DNA of 60,112 bases from an uncultured archaeon (GTDB lineage Archaea; Halobacteriota; Methanosarcinia; Methanosarcinales; Methanoperedenaceae), in the NCBI GenBank assembly GCA_902386255.1, contig CABMII010000013.1, positions 1 to 60,112 of the forward strand. The letters are read 5' to 3'. A program made the position numbers and the translations under genes. The notes below the pieces were generated by a model that worked only from the letters and a program-made list of their open reading frames with translations, searched no databases and was not told the origin of the DNA. Positions 26,719 through 35,440 of the stretch are shown here, piece by piece; within the stretch, counting starts at the first letter, position 1, and each line of letters begins with the position of its first letter.

Positions 26719-26939
26719 AATTTATTACCTCTTTTTTTAATCAGGAAAAAGTAAATAAGTGCTCCAATAAAGCCTGCAAAAATTATTACAATGATCCAGA
26801 TTATCTTGGCATAATTTCCACCGAATGCGAATTTGTCATCTGGTCTCTTCAGGCAATCTACCAGCATCCAGAGCCAGAAAACAAAACCGAGAATTATAAA
26901 AGGCAGAATCAAAAGTAATTCCATTGTACCTATCGCCAT
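26715..26939 (-). CDS. small membrane protein, PLDc_N-like
   Basis: A 74-residue protein with two membrane helices. It has the PLDc_N pattern (PFIILGFVFWLWMLVDCLKR, then WIIVIIFAGFIGALIYFFL), a short domain found alone in many prokaryotes with no known enzymatic role. It sits between two surface-protein genes of the same operon, four bases after the upstream stop. Confidence 0.65.
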   Translation of the reverse strand: MAIGTMELLLILPFIILGFVFWLWMLVDCLKRPDDKFAFGGNYAKIIWIIVIIFAGFIGALIYFFLIKKRGNKL

Positions 26940-26943
26940 ATTA

Positions 26944-28254
26944 TCACCCTCTTTTCCACGAGAAGATATAAACTGCCGAAAGTGATGCTGTTGCCAGAAC
27001 TACCTCAAATCCTGCAGCTTTTTCCGTTTGGCCTGGTGTTGGAGCGGCAGCAGTTCCCATTGGTTCCCCGCTTACTTTTATCAACCATCCGTTCCAATCG
27101 CCACTCCCAAAGGACATTGTGCTGCCTGCAAGTATATATCCCCCATCTTTAGTCTGCGAAACTGAGTTAGCCTCGTCTCTGAACTTTCCTCCGAATGTCA
27201 AATTCCACTGCTCATTACCTTTTTCATCCGTTTTGACGAGTAAGGCATCCACACCATTAGCGCCGTATGAAGACGTGTCTCCTGCCAGAACATATCCGCC
27301 ATCCGAAACCTGTACAATAGAGAGAGCTCGGGTCTCACCTTTTCCTCCGAATGTCTTGTTCCACTGCTCATTGCCGGTTGAATCCGTCTTTATAAGCCAG
27401 GCATCAGAACTCATCCTGCTTTGAGGACCATCGACCATTGGAAAAATAATACCTGCGATAATATAGCCGCTATCTGCTGTTTCCAGGGCTGATGAAGCCG
27501 TTTGGGCAATAGAGTTAGCACTATAATATGTTCTATTCCACTGCTCGTTCCCGTTTTTATCAACTTTGACAAGCCATGCATCGCCCCAACTGCCTCTATA
27601 CGAGTCTGTCCCGCCTGCTAGAATATAGCCTCCGTCTGAGGTTAGCCGGATTGATGCTATCTCGTCTCGTCTTGTTCCTCCGAATGTCTTATTCCACATC
27701 TTGCTGCCATTAGCATCTGTCTTGATAAGCCATGCATCAAAACCTTCATCGCTCATTGGATATGCAGGTGATCGTTTCTTACCTGCGATGATATAGCCGC
27801 CATCCAGGCTTTGTTGAACAGAATACGCAACATCAAATCCTGATATTCCAAATGTCTTGTTCCACTCCTCATTACCGTTTGAATCTGTTTTTACGAGCCA
27901 TGCTTTGTAACTGCTCGTATTCGGTCCGATGTAACCTGATAATATATAGCCGCCGTCAGTAGTTTGCCGGGCGGATGAGGCGGTGTTATAATCTTCCCTG
28001 TTGAATGACCTGTTCCACAGAATATTACCTATCGTATCTGTTTTTATGAGCCATACAAACCTGCCGGCTTGCGAAGCTCCTGCGTAGCCTGCAAGGATGT
28101 AACTGCCGTCCTCTATCTGTCCGGCATAGACGGCATGGTTCTCACCTGTTCCACCGTATGTTTTATTCCATTGTTCTAAAGGTACTCCACTTGCGATTCC
28201 TGTAAACACGCCCAGGAATAGCATCATAACTAGAGCATTGATCCATCTATTCAT
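26944..28254 (-). CDS. secreted seven-repeat protein with sorting tail
   Basis: A 436-residue paralog of the proteins at 24503 and 28306. The signal peptide (MNRWINALVMMLFLGVFTGI) is followed at once by seven WNxTFGG/DGGYILAG/WLIKTD repeats, a short Pro/Thr linker and the tail AAGFEVVLATASL, a helix and WKRG, again resembling an archaeosortase signal. The start at 28254 is supported by GGTGAG nine bases upstream. The frame to 28299 lacks a signal peptide at its end and was not used. Confidence 0.78.
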   Translation of the reverse strand: MNRWINALVMMLFLGVFTGIASGVPLEQWNKTYGGTGENHAVYAGQIEDGSYILAGYAGASQAGRFVWLIKTDTIGNILWNRSFNREDYNTASSARQTTDGGYILSGYIGPNTSSYKAWLVKTDSNGNEEWNKTFGISGFDVAYSVQQSLDGGYIIAGKKRSPAYPMSDEGFDAWLIKTDANGSKMWNKTFGGTRRDEIASIRLTSDGGYILAGGTDSYRGSWGDAWLVKVDKNGNEQWNRTYYSANSIAQTASSALETADSGYIIAGIIFPMVDGPQSRMSSDAWLIKTDSTGNEQWNKTFGGKGETRALSIVQVSDGGYVLAGDTSSYGANGVDALLVKTDEKGNEQWNLTFGGKFRDEANSVSQTKDGGYILAGSTMSFGSGDWNGWLIKVSGEPMGTAAAPTPGQTEKAAGFEVVLATASLSAVYIFSWKRG

Positions 28255-28305
28255 TTTTTTCAACTCACCTTTTTTAGTAAATTCTTTATAAATCTCCAAT
28301 ATTGA

Positions 28306-30213
28306 CTACAAAATCCTAACAAGGTGTAAATAATCAGGAAGCAGATACATATACACATATGTTATCGTCAACATAACAAAAAGTACAGCCAGAGATAAAG
28401 TCACCTTCAATGATTGAATATAACTATTTTCAGGGTCTGATTTAATAAATTTGGTTGCGATTCGCAGAATTGTTAAGATCCCGCTGATAACCAGTACAAC
28501 AACCGTCACAAGGAACGTAATCGCCTGGCCAAACCATAGCTCATAATGAGATGGAGGCAGGTTTATACCTGAAATAATTCCCAAAACGGCTGACAGAGCT
28601 ATAGGATAAGCAAAACCTAATTTCTCGTTATGCCTCGATGCAGCTAAAATAGCGATTGGAATAACTGCAAGATTTGGTAACATCCCTATAGTAAAGCTTA
28701 AAATAATGCTGGAATTCAAATTCACTATATATTGTATCGATGAATCATACAACAACATTAGTGATAGAGAGGCAAAAATCACAGAATATGGATAGTATCT
28801 CTTCATATAAGTTGTAATAAATATAAAAACCATAATCGCAGCAACCACTGAAATAGTTACGGCAGGCGGATAGCTGGAATTCCCAACTGAAATTACATTC
28901 TGGCTTATAAGCAGAATCGTAATAAGAGATATTACTGTAAGTATGATAGTAAAATATATTCTTTTATTTTGGGAATATAGTGATAAACCAATCACAGCTC
29001 CCAGAATCACAATTACGATCGTCACTATCCAGCCCGGATTGCAGTAATTCAAATCAAATAGTGTCGTTATACCAGCCAATGCGAGAGAACTTGTGTCAAC
29101 AACTTTTATAAGCCATGCATCACTTTTTGGGCCGCGCCAGTTTGTAGTTCCCGCTACTATATAGCCACCATCTTTGGTTTGCCAAACAGCATGCGCCTCA
29201 TCGATGTCTTTTCTTCCGAAATCCCACTTCCATTCCTTATTGCCATTCGTATCGGTTTTGATGAGCCATGCCTGCACATCAGGTTCGAAAGTAGTTCCTG
29301 CAAGTATATAGCCACCGTCCATCGTCTGCTGGACAGCATTGGCTGAATCGCTTCCTTCTCCTAAAGTTTTTTTCCACTGTTCATTGCCGTCTTTATCTGT
29401 TTTTATGAGACAAACGGGGGAAGAGCCTGTAAGGACATAGCCGCCGTCACTGGTTTCTTGAACAAAAGATGCCGAGCCTTCAGCATCAAAAGTTTTATTC
29501 CATTTTTCGCTGCCATTTTCATCCGTTTTGACAAGCCATGCTTTCGGTGCAATAAATCCAACATTTTTAGTTTCATACGAACTTGAAACCCCACTGATAA
29601 TATAACCACCATCACGAATTAGGTAGATAGAGTTGAACCCGTCAATCCCTTCTCCACCGAATGTCCTGTTCCACAGTTCCAAGCCATTTTCATCAGTCTT
29701 AATTAACCATCCGTCACCGCTTTGCCCTTCTATTCCATTTGTGCTTTTGAAGCCTGCAAGAATATAACCACCATCGGGTGTTTGCCGGACAGATGATGCC
29801 TCATTATCACCGTTTTCACCGAACGTCCTGCTCCATTGATAGCTGCCGTATGCATCCGTTCTGGCAATCCAGACAACGCTGCCTGTTCCAATAGATTTCT
29901 TGCCTGCCAGCACATATCCCCCGTCACTGGTCTGCCGGACAAAAACGAAACCTGTTCCGTCCAAGGTACTGTTCCATAGTTCGGTTCCGTTTTCATCAGT
30001 CTTGATCAGGAACGCATTGTTTTTATTAGCTCCAAATATCCCGCCGGCAATTATGTATCCGGAATCTGAAGTCTGCTGAACAGAACCTGCCCTGTAATCT
30101 CCATCTCCTCCGAACGTCTTGATCCATAGTTCCTGTGGGACAGCACCTGCACTGCCTACAAATATGCTCAGCACAATTACTGCAATTACGACAGCATAGA
30201 CATTTTTATTCAT
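28306..30213 (-). CDS. seven-repeat protein fused to a polytopic membrane domain
   Basis: A 635-residue paralog of the two sorted repeat proteins. A signal peptide (1-24) precedes seven WNxTFGG/DGGYIIAG/WLIKTD repeats (to ~385). In place of a sorting tail there are about seven membrane helices (from NPGWIVTIVIVILGAVIGLS to the C-terminus). The start at 30213 has GAGGAG six bases upstream. It is first in the operon, directly downstream of the inverted repeat at 30338-30359. The arrangement suggests a membrane receptor or base for the other two repeat proteins (inference). Confidence 0.78.
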   Translation of the reverse strand: MNKNVYAVVIAVIVLSIFVGSAGAVPQELWIKTFGGDGDYRAGSVQQTSDSGYIIAGGIFGANKNNAFLIKTDENGTELWNSTLDGTGFVFVRQTSDGGYVLAGKKSIGTGSVVWIARTDAYGSYQWSRTFGENGDNEASSVRQTPDGGYILAGFKSTNGIEGQSGDGWLIKTDENGLELWNRTFGGEGIDGFNSIYLIRDGGYIISGVSSSYETKNVGFIAPKAWLVKTDENGSEKWNKTFDAEGSASFVQETSDGGYVLTGSSPVCLIKTDKDGNEQWKKTLGEGSDSANAVQQTMDGGYILAGTTFEPDVQAWLIKTDTNGNKEWKWDFGRKDIDEAHAVWQTKDGGYIVAGTTNWRGPKSDAWLIKVVDTSSLALAGITTLFDLNYCNPGWIVTIVIVILGAVIGLSLYSQNKRIYFTIILTVISLITILLISQNVISVGNSSYPPAVTISVVAAIMVFIFITTYMKRYYPYSVIFASLSLMLLYDSSIQYIVNLNSSIILSFTIGMLPNLAVIPIAILAASRHNEKLGFAYPIALSAVLGIISGINLPPSHYELWFGQAITFLVTVVVLVISGILTILRIATKFIKSDPENSYIQSLKVTLSLAVLFVMLTITYVYMYLLPDYLHLVRIL

Positions 30214-30337
30214 AGTTTTCTCCTCATTTTTCAAGTTAGTCTTACTCTGGACAACAAGGTTTAATATCCAACTCTCAATACATAATACTTTCTATAAATC
30301 GTCAAGTTTGTGTATTTAATAAAAAAGTACTACTAAT

Positions 30338-30359
30338 TAATAAACTAACTTGTTTATTA
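30338..30359. promoter_or_regulatory. perfect inverted repeat, likely operator
   Basis: TAATAAAC, six bases, GTTTATTA. It lies between the divergent winged-helix gene (30436) and the seven-repeat operon (30213), the place and symmetry expected of a binding site for a dimeric regulator. Confidence 0.45.
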
Positions 30360-30435
30360 TGAACCATAAGTATAATGAATATAAAACCATACATAGAAAG
30401 TTATTTGTCAGACTGGTAACATATGGAAGAAAGAT

Positions 30436-30720
30436 ATGAGCCCGCTTGAAAAGTTATTTGGTAAAACTGCACAGCTGACTGTCTTGGAATATCTAATAAA
30501 AAACAGAGGAGAAATCAATTACCTGTCAGGAATAGCGGAGGGAACAGGATTATACCACTCAAGTGTGGCAAGGGTGCTTGAGCCGCTTCTGGAAAATAAC
30601 ATAGTTATTGAGAAAAAACTTGGGAAACAAATCCGGACCTTTGCACTGAATGTAGATAATGAAGCCACAAAGCATCTGATAACATTTTATGATGAGATGA
30701 AAAAAGATCTCGGCGACTAA
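30436..30720 (+). CDS. winged-helix DNA-binding protein
   Basis: A 94-residue winged-helix protein. Residues ~12-75 follow the ArsR/MarR-like pattern (TVLEYLIKNRGEINYLSGIA, SSVARVLEPLLENNIVIEKK, then the wing LGKQIRTFALN). It is divergent from the seven-repeat operon and a natural candidate to regulate it and itself through the inverted repeat. Its stop overlaps the stop of the convergent V4R gene by four bases. No metal or ligand site is evident. Confidence 0.8.
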   Translation: MSPLEKLFGKTAQLTVLEYLIKNRGEINYLSGIAEGTGLYHSSVARVLEPLLENNIVIEKKLGKQIRTFALNVDNEATKHLITFYDEMKKDLGD

Positions 30721-31229
30721 TCAACACATTTCATCACAAACTCGCAGCAGTCGTCTCCTTTTGCAACACACTTTACTTCTTCTGCATCTATAGGCTTGCA
30801 TTTAAGTACCCCTGCCAGGCCTGCATTGTAACCCCTTAGAAAATGGCAGACTGCAACCTCTGAATTCCCATAACCCCTGGCAATAAATGAGTTCTCAAGC
30901 CTTACTATAAGCTCATTTTCGTCGCTTTCTTCAATATTGAACTTACCCCACCCAAGCTCTGCGTAGAAATTCTGTGCTGCTTCAATGAATTTTTTGTCAT
31001 TTAAACCCCATTCCGTACTGAAGCGATTGATCCACCTCATGCCGGCTTTTTTACCCGCTTCATAAAAAAGCATACTGGCGCCGTCAAAGCCTAATATTTT
31101 TTCAGCATCTTTCTGCAAATTCACAAAGGTTTCAATACTCACTATCACAGCAGGAACTTCAATAACTGAGAACTCGCCTTTGCCCCTTTCCCAGGAAGCA
31201 GTTTCTTTGACGTCTTTTAACATAGGCAA
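30717..31229 (-). CDS. V4R (4-vinyl reductase) domain protein
   Basis: A 170-residue protein with a C-terminal V4R domain. It has GFDGASMLFYEAGKKAGMRW (~48-67) in the middle and the cysteine-rich end CHFLRGYNAGLAG, CKPIDAEEVKCVAKGDDCCE and FVMKC, which is the family's presumed metal or ligand site. V4R proteins bind small hydrocarbons or act in tetrapyrrole and regulatory contexts; the ligand here is unknown. It is monocistronic. Confidence 0.75.
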   Translation of the reverse strand: MPMLKDVKETASWERGKGEFSVIEVPAVIVSIETFVNLQKDAEKILGFDGASMLFYEAGKKAGMRWINRFSTEWGLNDKKFIEAAQNFYAELGWGKFNIEESDENELIVRLENSFIARGYGNSEVAVCHFLRGYNAGLAGVLKCKPIDAEEVKCVAKGDDCCEFVMKCVD

Positions 31230-31390
31230 TCAATAATTGCAAAGTGACATAAACTTATCTGGATGGGCAATAATTAATGGATTTTACAGTAATATAGAAT
31301 ATATCATAATTAAAAATTTTCATTATTATTAATTCTCAAATAGTTTTATATTTATAGAAATAGTATTAGACATAAGGAGGCGAGGAAAAA

Positions 31391-31549
31391 ATGGATATAT
31401 TTGAAGTATTATCCGCTATCTCAAAGAAAAAGAAAGCATTCATACATGGCGGTATAAACGAACACGAAGCATTGATGAAAGCCGAACTTGATGTATCTAG
31501 AGATTATCACATACCGCTTTTTGATATTAAGAAGTTAGTCAGGGCATAA
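31391..31549 (+). CDS. small hypothetical protein (52 aa)
   Basis: A 52-residue frame with a good ribosome-binding site (AGGAGG about twelve bases upstream, plus GAGG nearer) and a TATA-like TTTATATTTATAG some 40 bases before that. The protein is charged and helical (FEVLSAISKKKKAFIHGGIN). A hairpin and T-rich run follow the stop. Everything around it looks like a genuine small single-gene unit. The function is unknown. Confidence 0.55.
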   Translation: MDIFEVLSAISKKKKAFIHGGINEHEALMKAELDVSRDYHIPLFDIKKLVRA

Positions 31550-31562
31550 ATCAAATTGTAAT

Positions 31563-31611
31563 GGAATCCGAAAAGTTCTATGATTCCGGATTTCCTGTAT
31601 TTTCATTTTTT
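31563..31611 (+). terminator. hairpin with T-rich run
   Basis: GGAATC (31563-31568) pairs with GATTCC (31582-31587) and T-rich tracts follow, just after the 52-residue gene. Archaeal termination depends mainly on the T tracts. Confidence 0.35.
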
Positions 31612-31815
31612 ATCCAGTATTTTTCCAGTATGGATTGATACTGCGATTTTTTGATTTACCGTTCTGTTTCAATCTTATCCGAATCCCAGAATTGACTCTT
31701 GGTGACGGAAATATAACAAAAATATACCCTGCCCGAAACGTTGCCTCCAGAGGCCCATACTTTCGTTAATTTAATAACCTCAAAAGAGATTCAAAGGGGC
31801 TAAAGAGGACAACAC

Positions 31816-32943
31816 ATGACACAATATAAAATCCCCGTAATCCCCGGCGATGGAATCGGTCCTGAAATAATCAGGGAAGGACGAAAGGTTCTTGACATCG
31901 CAGGTGAAAGATTCGGTTTCGATATCGAATGGCTCGAATATCCCCACGGAGCAGACCATTATCTCAAAACAGGCGAACTCATCTCTGAAGATACGCTAAA
32001 AGACCTTTCACAATACAAAGCGATTTATTTCGGGGCTATTGGCGATGAGAGGATTAAACCGGGGGTACTTGAAAAGGGTATTCTTCTCACGATTCGTTTT
32101 TATCTTGATGAATATGTAAACCTGCGGCCTGTGAAACTGCTTGAAGGCGTATGGACGCCTCTTAAGGATAAAACGCCGAAGGACATTGATTTCGTGGTCG
32201 TCCGTGAAAATACCGAGGATTTCTATATCGGTATCGGCGGGCGGGCGAAGAAGGGAAAGAGCAGGAAAACGCTTGAAGTGGCGCGAAACCTGTACAATAT
32301 AAAATTCGGGCTTGATATCAATTCTGACAGTGATGAAATCGGATACCAGCTCGGTCTTATCAGTAAAGAAGGAACACAAAGGGTCATCAAATACGCTTTT
32401 GAGCTTGCAAAGGACAGGAAAAAGCATCTCTCGTCAGTGGACAAAGCGAATGTGCTCTCCGATATCTACGGATTCTGGCGCGAGGAATTCACGTCCATTG
32501 CTTCCGGATATCCTGATGTCAAAACCGATTTCAATTTCGTGGATGCCATTACGATGTGGTTTGTCAAGAATCCCGAATGGTTCGATACGGTTGTTGCGCC
32601 GAATATGTTTGGCGACATCGTAACTGACCTCGGGGCTATGATTCAGGGCGGCCTCGGTCTTGCCCCGGGCGGGAATATAAACCCTGAAGGGACGAGCATG
32701 TTCGAGCCGATACACGGAAGCGCGCCCAAGTATAAGGGGCAGAACAAGGTGAATCCCATTGCCACGATATGGGCAGGGTCGCTGTTGCTTGACCAGATTG
32801 GCGAGAAAGAGGCTGCAGATGCAATCGTCAAAGCCATCGAGCAAAATATCGTCAATAATGAAGTGAAAACCTACGATATGGGCGGCTCGAATACCACATC
32901 CGATGTCGGGAGCGATATCGCGCGATTGCTTAAGGAAATTTAA
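31816..32943 (+). CDS. isocitrate/isopropylmalate dehydrogenase family enzyme
   Basis: A 375-residue beta-decarboxylating dehydrogenase. It starts with [17 protein letters not shown] (5-21) and has the substrate-binding [21 protein letters not shown] (~136-148), the catalytic Lys in SVDKANVL, and the family signature around [20 protein letters not shown] (~268-287). The ENTEDFY stretch suggests isocitrate or a related hydroxyacid rather than isopropylmalate, but sequence alone does not settle it. With aconitase B it would lead to 2-oxoglutarate. Not in an operon. Confidence 0.85.
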   Translation: MTQYKIPVIPGDGIGPEIIREGRKVLDIAGERFGFDIEWLEYPHGADHYLKTGELISEDTLKDLSQYKAIYFGAIGDERIKPGVLEKGILLTIRFYLDEYVNLRPVKLLEGVWTPLKDKTPKDIDFVVVRENTEDFYIGIGGRAKKGKSRKTLEVARNLYNIKFGLDINSDSDEIGYQLGLISKEGTQRVIKYAFELAKDRKKHLSSVDKANVLSDIYGFWREEFTSIASGYPDVKTDFNFVDAITMWFVKNPEWFDTVVAPNMFGDIVTDLGAMIQGGLGLAPGGNINPEGTSMFEPIHGSAPKYKGQNKVNPIATIWAGSLLLDQIGEKEAADAIVKAIEQNIVNNEVKTYDMGGSNTTSDVGSDIARLLKEI

Positions 32944-32950
32944 AAAAATA

Positions 32951-32971
32951 AACCGCAGATAAACGCAGATT
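32951..32971 (+). repeat. AACCGCAGATAAACGCAGAT repeat unit
   Basis: A degenerate tandem of (A)CGCAGAT units just after the dehydrogenase stop. It is of the same general type as the CACAGAG repeats at 16.7 and 17.4 kb, a class of dispersed element seen in many prokaryotic genomes. Confidence 0.4.
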
Positions 32972-33032
32972 GATATCTCACGCAAAATCGGCTAGGGGTG
33001 GACAGCAATGAAAAATAATAACAAAATGAATA

Positions 33033-33109
33033 TTAACAGCGAACTAATACGAACTCGTACGAACTCCGACGGCGTGAGTTCGTATCAGTTAGTACGAGTT
33101 CGTTGTTGA
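33033..33109. repeat. REP-like long imperfect palindrome built from CGAACT units
   Basis: The left arm (33033-33070) and right arm (33074-33109) form an imperfect inverted repeat around GGC, each arm holding three spaced CGAACT/AGTTCG units. As RNA or single-stranded DNA it would fold into a long hairpin. It is extragenic, between the dehydrogenase and fibrillarin genes. Confidence 0.6.
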
Positions 33110-33147
33110 TTTTTTCATACCAGACGCTGTGCCTAATTTAAAGGAAT

Positions 33148-33828
33148 ATGGATGACATAGAACTCATTAAAACCGCTTCTGATAATGTATTTATCCTGTT
33201 ACAGGAGAGCTCAAAAAAGCTTGTCACAAGAAACCTTACACCCGGAATACAGGTTTACGGCGAGAAGCTCGTAACTATCGCAAACGTGGAATACCGCTTC
33301 TGGGACCCGCACCGCAGCAAACTTGCCTCCATAATATTAAAAGGGTCGTCAGTTTCCATAAAAAAGGATTCCGAAGTTCTTTACCTTGGCGCCGCAAACG
33401 GCACCACTGCAAGTCATGTTTCAGACATTGCTTCTGATGGGGTGGTTTTCGCGGTGGAATTCTCACCGCGGGCGATGCATGACCTTATCCGCGCGAGCAT
33501 CCCCAGGATGAACCTTATCCCTATCCTTTCGGACGCGATGCGCCCTGACTCATATAAGAATATGGTCACTCCGGTCGATTTCATTTACCAGGACGTTGCG
33601 CAGCGCGAACAGGCAATGATCGCTATCAGGAACGCAAAGCTGTTCCTTAAAACTGGGGGGATTCTCGTTTTGATGATAAAGTCAAGAAGCATTGATTCCA
33701 CTGGAAAACCGGAGGACGTGATTGATAATGAGGTTAAGAAACTGGAGGGATTTTTCAAGGTAATGGAACTGATAGATTTAGAACCTTTCCACAGCGACCA
33801 TGTGGCGGTCGTGGCGCAAAGGATTTGA
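33148..33828 (+). CDS. flpA: fibrillarin-like 2'-O-methyltransferase
   Basis: This is the catalytic subunit of archaeal C/D-box sRNPs, which methylate rRNA and tRNA 2'-hydroxyls with SAM. The 226-residue protein has the beta N-terminal domain (1-55), FWDPHRSKLA (~56-65), SAM motif LYLGAANGTTASHVSD (~78-93), VEFSPRAMHDL and YQDVAQREQA. Its usual partner gene nop5 is not adjacent here. A TTGAAAA-rich gap separates it from the RLAN gene. Confidence 0.93.
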   Translation: MDDIELIKTASDNVFILLQESSKKLVTRNLTPGIQVYGEKLVTIANVEYRFWDPHRSKLASIILKGSSVSIKKDSEVLYLGAANGTTASHVSDIASDGVVFAVEFSPRAMHDLIRASIPRMNLIPILSDAMRPDSYKNMVTPVDFIYQDVAQREQAMIAIRNAKLFLKTGGILVLMIKSRSIDSTGKPEDVIDNEVKKLEGFFKVMELIDLEPFHSDHVAVVAQRI

Positions 33829-33919
33829 AAAATACAATTCTACAATGGAAAAACACCTTCACACTCGTTAGTTATTTATACTCGGCTTATAATGATTAAG
33901 CAACGGACTGATATCTAAA

Positions 33920-34567
33920 ATGATTATAGTCAGTGAAGACGAAGATGATAGCGACTCTAATCCGTTACTTTTTTTAAGGCAACCAGTACACGACAGCGTA
34001 CTTAATATCAACCATGACTACCGCTACCTGCGGATGGGATATTATGTATCTGCGCATGCTGAAACCTATGGAGTAGAAGTCACACCGAATTGCACAGAAA
34101 TAATGGATGCGTACAGGAACCCTCTTTTAATCGAGAAGGCAAAAAAGCACGGCCTGCGCACAAGCGGTTACAGGCTTGTAACAAAACTTAAGGGCGAGAT
34201 GGACACACCGGTAATGTTATTCGCGGTAAATCCTTTCACCAACAACTCGATGAAAGTGGTAAAGTCAAATTCAAGACTTCCCGGAATGATTAACAAAATG
34301 AGCTACGATGCACGGTTCCCGGTTTCACTGCATCCCCTGACCGGCGAAGTGCATGAGATTATACAGCTGTTCGGGGAATCAACCTGCGAAGAGACTGCTG
34401 AGTTCACAAGAAAATTCTATGAGATATTCAATATCCCGATATGTAAATTGATAGTCCAGATAGATGATAGCGGGGTTATATTAGACCATTGCGAACCGGC
34501 CACAAAAAATGAAGTGAAATGGGATATAGTTCATAATAAAGTGCATGAGATGAAACAGAGAATGTAA
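33920..34567 (+). CDS. RLAN (RimK-like ATP-grasp N-terminal) domain protein
   Basis: A 215-residue protein resembling the RLAN domain that in bacteria is fused to the N-terminus of RimK-like ATP-grasp ligases. The diagnostic part is NHDYRYLRMGYYVSAHAETYG and VTPNCTEIMDAY (about 30-65). The remainder is beta-rich and ends in a charged helix. Here it is a separate gene, six bases ahead of the ATP-grasp gene, so the two chains probably form one enzyme. The substrate is unknown; RLAN ligases are predicted to make peptide-like amide bonds. Confidence 0.72.
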   Translation: MIIVSEDEDDSDSNPLLFLRQPVHDSVLNINHDYRYLRMGYYVSAHAETYGVEVTPNCTEIMDAYRNPLLIEKAKKHGLRTSGYRLVTKLKGEMDTPVMLFAVNPFTNNSMKVVKSNSRLPGMINKMSYDARFPVSLHPLTGEVHEIIQLFGESTCEETAEFTRKFYEIFNIPICKLIVQIDDSGVILDHCEPATKNEVKWDIVHNKVHEMKQRM

Positions 34568-34573
34568 TATTCC

Positions 34574-35440
34574 ATGAAAATCGCCTGTTTTGTCGAAGCA
34601 TATAATTTCAGGGACAGTTCCGAACATAGAGCCCTTTTGAAATTCAAATCCATAGCAGAATCAATGGGGCATTCATTTGAATTCATCTTCAAGGATGATA
34701 TTTCAAAAATCCGGGATTATGATGCGCTGTTCATAAGAGCTACGACTGACCCAAGCAGCTCGGCATACATAGTTTCGCGGCTTGCAGAACAAAACGGACT
34801 TAAAGTCATTGATGACCCGCATTCGATAAGAACATGCTCGAACAAGGCAATACTCCACGACCTGTTCCTGAAAAATAATATTCCGGCGCCAAAATCCATC
34901 TTATTTTACGGGGATTATGCGGCAACGACCCTTGAAACGATATTCAAGACCCTGGGATTCCCTGTTATTATCAAAACACCATATACCCGTTTTTCATCGC
35001 ATGTCGAGAAGGCGAATAATGAAACTGAATTTATCGATCTCACAAAACATTTGCTAAGGAAAGCAAAGGTCCTGGTTCTCCAGGAATACATCCGCTCCGA
35101 TTTTGACTGGCGCGTAGGAATCCTGAGGAACGAAGTGCTGTACCTTTGCAAATACTGCATCCCAAAAGGGGGCTGGAAGGTAAAGTCAAAGATAAACGGG
35201 AGGAACGTATGGGGAGATACAATCGCCTTACCGAGGGAATCTATTGACCCGGAATTAAAAGAAATCTGCATATCACTTTCAAAATGCGTGGGCAATGGGC
35301 TCTATGGTCTTGATGTTAAAGAAATAGACAGCGGATATAAGGTCATCGAGATAAATGATAACCCAAGCATCTATGATGGATATGAGGATTCCGTGGATAC
35401 GGACATTTATGAAAAAATAATCAAAGAGCTGGTTTCATAA
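34574..35440 (+). CDS. RimK-like ATP-grasp ligase
   Basis: A 288-residue ATP-grasp enzyme. It has the preATP-grasp start, LFIRATTDPSSSAY (~51-64), IRTCSNKAILHDLFLKNNIP, the ATP-binding Lys in FPVIIKTPY (~134-142), LVLQEYIRSDFDWRVGIL (~170-187) and the metal-binding end YKVIEINDNPSIYDGYEDSV (Glu and Asn, ~255-275). Such enzymes join a carboxylate to an amine with ATP hydrolysis. Length fits the catalytic half only; the missing N-terminal half is the RLAN gene before it. Its last six bases overlap the convergent GNAT gene. Confidence 0.85.
   Translation: MKIACFVEAYNFRDSSEHRALLKFKSIAESMGHSFEFIFKDDISKIRDYDALFIRATTDPSSSAYIVSRLAEQNGLKVIDDPHSIRTCSNKAILHDLFLKNNIPAPKSILFYGDYAATTLETIFKTLGFPVIIKTPYTRFSSHVEKANNETEFIDLTKHLLRKAKVLVLQEYIRSDFDWRVGILRNEVLYLCKYCIPKGGWKVKSKINGRNVWGDTIALPRESIDPELKEICISLSKCVGNGLYGLDVKEIDSGYKVIEINDNPSIYDGYEDSVDTDIYEKIIKELVS

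Noticed and set aside
24503-30213. PQQ- or quinoprotein-type propeller enzymes
   Set aside because: The repeats lack the tryptophan-docking pattern and any cofactor-binding residues; only the seven-fold repeat count is similar.
33033-33109. CRISPR array
   Set aside because: The repeated CGAACT units form one palindrome without regular spacers; no cas gene is in the window.
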